Shown in pieces: positions 5,123 through 8,850 of a stretch of DNA of 8,850 nt. Source of the stretch: an uncultured Collinsella sp. (GTDB lineage Bacteria; Actinomycetota; Coriobacteriia; Coriobacteriales; Coriobacteriaceae); the NCBI GenBank assembly GCA_900554595.1, contig USHZ01000080.1:1-8850 (forward strand), in the 5' to 3' direction. The notes under the pieces are model-generated. The model had not been told where the DNA came from and made no database searches. It saw nothing but the letters and a program-made list of their open reading frames with translations. The position numbers and the translations under genes were made by a program. The number at the start of each line of letters is the position of its first letter. Position 1 is the first letter of the stretch.

Positions 5123-5848
5123 TTGGCTTTATCTCAACGACTCGCGCGCGCCCAGGAAATCCTGGGCCACGAGTTCAATAACAAGGTGCTGCTGCGCGCG
5201 GCGCTCACGCACCCCTCTGCCGTGGAGGGGCAGCCCGTCTCGGCGAGCTATGAGCGCCTTGAGTTTTTGGGCGATTCCATTTTGGGCGCCGTGGTTGCCC
5301 GCTCGCTCTTTGAGTCCTATCCGGAGTTTGACGAGGGCAAGCTTACGCGCCTGAAGGTGTCGCTCGTCTCGGGTGCCACGCTGTCCGAGGTGTCCCATGA
5401 GCTGGGCATCGACGACATCATCATCTTTGGTGCCTCCGAGACCGGTACCGGCGCGCGCGGCCTGCACTCGGCGCTCGAGAACGTCTACGAGTCGCTCGTG
5501 GGCGCGCTGTATCTGGATGCTGGCTGGGATGCGGCGGCGGAGTTCATTCACCGTACGCTTAAGCCGCACCTGGCCTCCGAGCGTGCCGAGCACCCCGCGA
5601 ACCCCAAGTCGTTCTTGCAGGAGTGCGTGCAGGCCGACGGCCACGAGCCTCCGGCGTACAAGCTCGTTGGCTCTGAGGGCCCGGCGCACGCACCGACCTT
5701 TACCGCCGTGGTTCTCATCGACGGTATTCGCCAGGGCCGCGGCACCGGTTCCTCCAAGAAGGAAGCCGAGGGAGCCGCTGCGCTCGAGGCGCTCGACCGC
5801 ATGGGTTACACCACTAACGGCGTGATACTCAACAAGAAGCCTGTTTAA
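5123..5848 (+). CDS. rnc: Ribonuclease III
   Basis: RNase III is a homodimeric, Mg2+-dependent enzyme that cuts double-stranded RNA, including rRNA precursors and structured mRNAs. The 241-residue product starts at TTG. The catalytic domain has the signature YERLEFLGDSILG (residues 43-55), with Glu44, Glu47 and Asp51 matching E. coli Glu38, Glu41 and Asp45. DEGKLTR (70-76) supplies Glu71. The second signature reads LENVYESLVGALYLD (118-132): Glu123 matches the essential E. coli Glu117, but the usual Asp (E. coli 114) is Asn120. The double-stranded RNA-binding domain spans about 160-226, with NPKSFLQE, the GxGxSKKEAE pattern and AAALEAL. The domain layout is otherwise complete and the length normal. 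The gene is 3 bases after acpP and 10 before smc, so the three are probably co-transcribed. Confidence 0.95.
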   Translation: MALSQRLARAQEILGHEFNNKVLLRAALTHPSAVEGQPVSASYERLEFLGDSILGAVVARSLFESYPEFDEGKLTRLKVSLVSGATLSEVSHELGIDDIIIFGASETGTGARGLHSALENVYESLVGALYLDAGWDAAAEFIHRTLKPHLASERAEHPANPKSFLQECVQADGHEPPAYKLVGSEGPAHAPTFTAVVLIDGIRQGRGTGSSKKEAEGAAALEALDRMGYTTNGVILNKKPV

Positions 5849-5858
5849 GCGAGGAACC

Positions 5859-8850
5859 GTGTATCTCAAGTCCCTCACGCTCAAAGGGTTCAAGTCGTTT
5901 GCCGACCGCGCCCATATGACGTTTGAGCCTGGTCTAACCGTCATCGTCGGTCCCAACGGCTCGGGAAAATCGAACATCTCCGACTCGATTCTGTGGGTCC
6001 TGGGTGAGCAGAGCGCCAAGCAGCTGCGCGGCCAGGCCATGGAGGACGTCATCTTCTCGGGCTCGTCGGCGCGCAAGCCGGTGGGTGTCGCCGAGGTCAC
6101 GCTGGTGCTCGATAACTCGGACCATATGCTGCCCGTCGATTTTGACGAGGTCGCCATCACCCGTCGCATGTATCGCTCGGGCGAAAGCGAGTACCTCATC
6201 AACTCGAGCCCGTGCCGCCTTATGGACATCCAGGACATCCTGCACGATTCGGGACTGGGCAAGGATACGCATTCCATCATCAGCCAGGGCAAGCTCGATG
6301 CCATTTTGCAGAGCCGCCCCGAGGAGCGCCGTGCCCTCATCGAGGAGGCCGCCGGCATCTCCAAGCACAAGCGTCGTAAGGAACGTGCGCTCAAAAAGAT
6401 TAAATCGATGGACGAGCACCTGACCCGTGCCCGCGACATCAATAAGGAGATCGCCCGTCAGCTGCGGCCGCTGGAGCGTCAGGTCGATCGCGCGCGCAAG
6501 TACAAAGAGCTGTCCTCGCGCGTGAACGAGCTTACGCAGATGCTGGCCGTCGACGAGCTTCGTTCGCTGCAATCGCAGTGGAACGACCTGGAGAGCCGCT
6601 CTAAGGAGGGCGCCGCCGAGCTTGAGCTTGCGCAATACCGCTTGGGCGAAAAGGAGCGCGAGCTCGAGAAGCTCCAGGTTATGCTCGAGGAAAAGGGCCT
6701 GTTTGTGGGCGATCTGGGCGAGCAGCGCCGCCATATGCAAGATGTGGTCGGCCGCATTAACTCCGACATGCGTCTGCTCGAGGAAAAGGGCCACAACATG
6801 GTGTCGCGCCTGTCTGACATGCGCGGCCAGATCTCGAGCTCCGAGCATCAGCGCCGCCGCGTGGTCGAGGAGCTCGAGGATGCACGAGCCCAGCTTGAGG
6901 AAGTGACCGGCGCGCATATGCAGGCCCAGGAGGACGTCGACGCTGCTGGTCCTGCCGCCGCCGAGCTTCACGAGCGCCGCGTGGCGCTTGATGCGCAGAT
7001 TTCGCAGCTCACGCGCGAGCAGCGCGATGTGCAGCGTGTGGCCGATAACGCCGCGCTCGAGCTCGCCAAGGTGAAGGACTCGCTGAGCAACGCCGAGGTC
7101 GAGGACAACATGTATGCCTCGCGCCTGGAGCAGATCGATGAGCAGCTCGAGGAGGTCACGGCATCGCTTGATAGCCGCCGCGACCGTGCTGAGGAGCTTG
7201 AGAGCGCCCTTGAGGCGGCTCGTCAGGCCCAGAGCGATGCGCGCGAGGCCACCGAGGCAGCACGCGCTGCCCTCAAGGACCTGCGTGCCCGCGAGAGCGA
7301 GGCGCGCAACAAGCTGTCCGAGGTGCGCTCGGAGTTTGCCAGCCAAAAGAAGCTCGATGCCCGCATGGCAGACAGCTCGCCGCTCGTAAGCCGTCTGGTG
7401 GGCGCGCTGGGCGACGATGTCTCGGGTCGTCTGGGCGACGTGCTCGAGGCGCCGCGTGAGCTTGAGGGCCTGGTTGAGCAGCTGCTCGCCGGCGATATCG
7501 ATGCTCTGTTGTTCGATAACGCTGCCGCACTTGAGCGTGCCGGTCGTGCGGCTCTGGACCAAAAGAAGGCCTCGGGCGAGGCGCTGCTGGTGGCGCGCGG
7601 CGTGAGCGGCTCTGCGGCCGCCGAGGGCGCTGCCGGTACCCGTCTTGTTGATCGCCTGTCCGTGCTTGCGGGCTACGGTCCGGTCGTCGAGGCATTGCTT
7701 GGCGGCTATTACGTGGTCGATGACCTTTCTGCCGCCCTGGCCGCGCCCGTCGTTGACGGTGTGACCTACGTGACGCCCGATGGCGCCCGCGTGAGCTGTG
7801 GCGGCCTGGTGCGTGTGGGGCTCGATGCCGGCGAGGCTTCGGGTGCCTTGGAGCGCAAGCGTCGTATCCGCGAGCTGGAAGGCCTGGAGCCCGATCTTGC
7901 TGCCGTGTTTGAGCACGTTTCGGATCAGGTCGTCGAGGCCAATGCGGCCGTTGAGGAGGCCCGTGCTGCCGAGGGCGATGCTGCCGGCGAGATCGCCCGC
8001 CTTGAGGGCGAGCGTCGCTCGCTGCTCTCCGAGATCGGCCGCCTGGAGCAGAGTGCCAACAATGCCGAGGTCGAGCGGGTACGGATTTCCAAGCGCCGCG
8101 AGCAGGCCGCAGAGGCCGTTCGCGCTGCGCGTCCGCGCGTGGACGAGCTCACTCGTTCGCGCGACGAGGCCCGTGCGCAGGCAAGCGACTTGGGCTTGCA
8201 GATTGCCGAAGCCAACGACGATCTCGATCGCGTTCGGCGCGATGACTCCGAGGCCGCCGGTAAGCTCGCCGACGCTAAGGTGCGCCTGGCCCAGACGAGC
8301 GAGCGCCTGCGTTCGCTGAAGGGCCGCGTGCCCGATCTTGAGCATCGCCTTGAGGGTATCGACCGTCGTATTCGCGGGACGCGTCAGGCCTCACGCTCGC
8401 TCGAGCTGCTGCGCCTTCGCGTCGATCCCATGCACGAGCGCTATTCTGCCCTGTTGGAGCGCGCCTCGGACTGGGCTGCGCGCCTGCGCGATCAGGCATC
8501 GCTTGAGGAGGCGGACTCGGCTTCGCTTAAGAAGACCATCGAGGACGCCAAGACCGAGGTCGCCCGCGCCAAAGAGAGGGTCGATGTTGCCGCCACGACG
8601 CAAAATGAGTTCAAGGTGGCGCGCGGCAAGCTCGAGGTGCAGGTCGAGGCTGCCATCAAGGCCATCACCGCCGACGGTACCACGGTGCTTGAGGAAGCGC
8701 TCATGCTGCCGGCACCCACCGATCGCGACGCCGCCGAGCGCGAGCTTAACCAACTCGTGCGCCAGATCAACAACCTGGGTCCTGTGAACCAGGTCGCCAT
8801 GGAGGAGTACGAGCAGCTCAAGCGCCGCGCCGATTACATCGAGGAGCAGC
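5859..8850 (+). CDS. smc: Chromosome segregation protein SMC (3' end outside window)
   Basis: SMC forms the long-armed ATPase dimer that, with ScpA and ScpB, compacts and separates newly replicated chromosomes. The frame is open for 997 codons, about five sixths of a usual 1180-residue SMC. The start is GTG with GAGGAA nearby (5851-5856), a rather short spacing. The N-terminal head begins YLKSLTLKGFKSFAD, with Walker A GPNGSGKS at residues 31-38, then GESEYLIN, an ISQGKLDAIL Q-loop-like block and EEAAGISKHKRRK. The first coiled coil runs from about 170 to 500, the hinge from about 505 to 655 with VTPDGARVSCGGLVRVG, and the second coil follows. NNLGPVNQVAMEEYEQLKRR near 970-985 marks the return to the C-terminal head; the signature motif and Walker B lie beyond the edge. 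Many Gram-positives have fpg or other genes between rnc and smc; here none. Confidence 0.96.
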   Translation, partial: MYLKSLTLKGFKSFADRAHMTFEPGLTVIVGPNGSGKSNISDSILWVLGEQSAKQLRGQAMEDVIFSGSSARKPVGVAEVTLVLDNSDHMLPVDFDEVAITRRMYRSGESEYLINSSPCRLMDIQDILHDSGLGKDTHSIISQGKLDAILQSRPEERRALIEEAAGISKHKRRKERALKKIKSMDEHLTRARDINKEIARQLRPLERQVDRARKYKELSSRVNELTQMLAVDELRSLQSQWNDLESRSKEGAAELELAQYRLGEKERELEKLQVMLEEKGLFVGDLGEQRRHMQDVVGRINSDMRLLEEKGHNMVSRLSDMRGQISSSEHQRRRVVEELEDARAQLEEVTGAHMQAQEDVDAAGPAAAELHERRVALDAQISQLTREQRDVQRVADNAALELAKVKDSLSNAEVEDNMYASRLEQIDEQLEEVTASLDSRRDRAEELESALEAARQAQSDAREATEAARAALKDLRARESEARNKLSEVRSEFASQKKLDARMADSSPLVSRLVGALGDDVSGRLGDVLEAPRELEGLVEQLLAGDIDALLFDNAAALERAGRAALDQKKASGEALLVARGVSGSAAAEGAAGTRLVDRLSVLAGYGPVVEALLGGYYVVDDLSAALAAPVVDGVTYVTPDGARVSCGGLVRVGLDAGEASGALERKRRIRELEGLEPDLAAVFEHVSDQVVEANAAVEEARAAEGDAAGEIARLEGERRSLLSEIGRLEQSANNAEVERVRISKRREQAAEAVRAARPRVDELTRSRDEARAQASDLGLQIAEANDDLDRVRRDDSEAAGKLADAKVRLAQTSERLRSLKGRVPDLEHRLEGIDRRIRGTRQASRSLELLRLRVDPMHERYSALLERASDWAARLRDQASLEEADSASLKKTIEDAKTEVARAKERVDVAATTQNEFKVARGKLEVQVEAAIKAITADGTTVLEEALMLPAPTDRDAAERELNQLVRQINNLGPVNQVAMEEYEQLKRRADYIEEQ

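Noticed and set aside
5129..6442. 437-codon open frame on the - strand
   Set aside because: It spans rnc and the start of smc in antisense, with Ser/Arg-rich low-complexity translation and no family resemblance.
5934..8345. 803-codon open frame on the - strand
   Set aside because: It lies entirely antisense to smc, whose + strand frame is intact and matches the SMC family. Long antisense frames are expected in GC-rich, coiled-coil-coding DNA. Its Leu/Ala/His/Arg-rich translation shows no recognisable domain.
6600..8760. Repeated GAGGAGCTCGAGG-like and GCCGAGG-like sequences as DNA repeats
   Set aside because: They follow the codons for Glu, Leu and Ala in the SMC coiled coil and have no regular spacing or independent conservation.

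Overview
The window is high-GC bacterial chromosome (estimated by eye at about 60% G+C). It is packed with housekeeping genes that all read on the + strand. I infer an actinomycetote, most likely of the class Coriobacteriia and Collinsella-like. The reasons are a short SepIVA-like coiled-coil gene next to a DUF177 gene (an arrangement I recall from mycobacteria), a VVKGLR motif in CoaD, GTG and TTG starts with strong Shine-Dalgarno sequences, and the protein sequences themselves. The genus is an impression, not something shown here.

Layout. (1) Positions 1-2280 hold the 3' part of recG (DNA branch-migration helicase), then rsmD (16S rRNA guanine-N2 methyltransferase), then coaD (phosphopantetheine adenylyltransferase). 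All overlap end to start and look like one operon. (2) Positions 2281-3644 hold a SepIVA/DivIVA-like coiled-coil gene, a YceD/DUF177 gene overlapping it by one base, and rpmF (ribosomal protein L32). (3) Positions 3645-3732 form a short leader with an inverted repeat and a textbook intrinsic terminator hairpin ending only 18 bases before plsX (acyl-phosphate synthase, 3733-4752). (4) Positions 4753-4876 form a second leader with a candidate promoter and two GC-rich hairpins. It is followed by the tight group acpP (acyl carrier protein), rnc (RNase III, TTG start) and smc (chromosome condensation ATPase, GTG start), with smc running off the right edge.

Functionally the window joins membrane lipid synthesis (CoaD makes the CoA precursor of the ACP prosthetic group; AcpP carries acyl chains; PlsX passes them to phospholipid synthesis), translation (RsmD, DUF177, L32, RNase III) and chromosome or septum biology (RecG, the SepIVA-like protein, SMC). 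It looks like a compact version of the yceD-rpmF-plsX and acpP-rnc-smc clusters, without fabD/fabG between plsX and acpP and without fpg between rnc and smc. No tRNA, rRNA, CRISPR array, insertion sequence or phage gene is visible, and no gene-free stretch exceeds 124 bases.

No wholly new system stands out. The best leads are an Asp-to-Asn change at a metal-binding position of RNase III, a terminator that every plsX transcript must cross, and the probable SepIVA relative.
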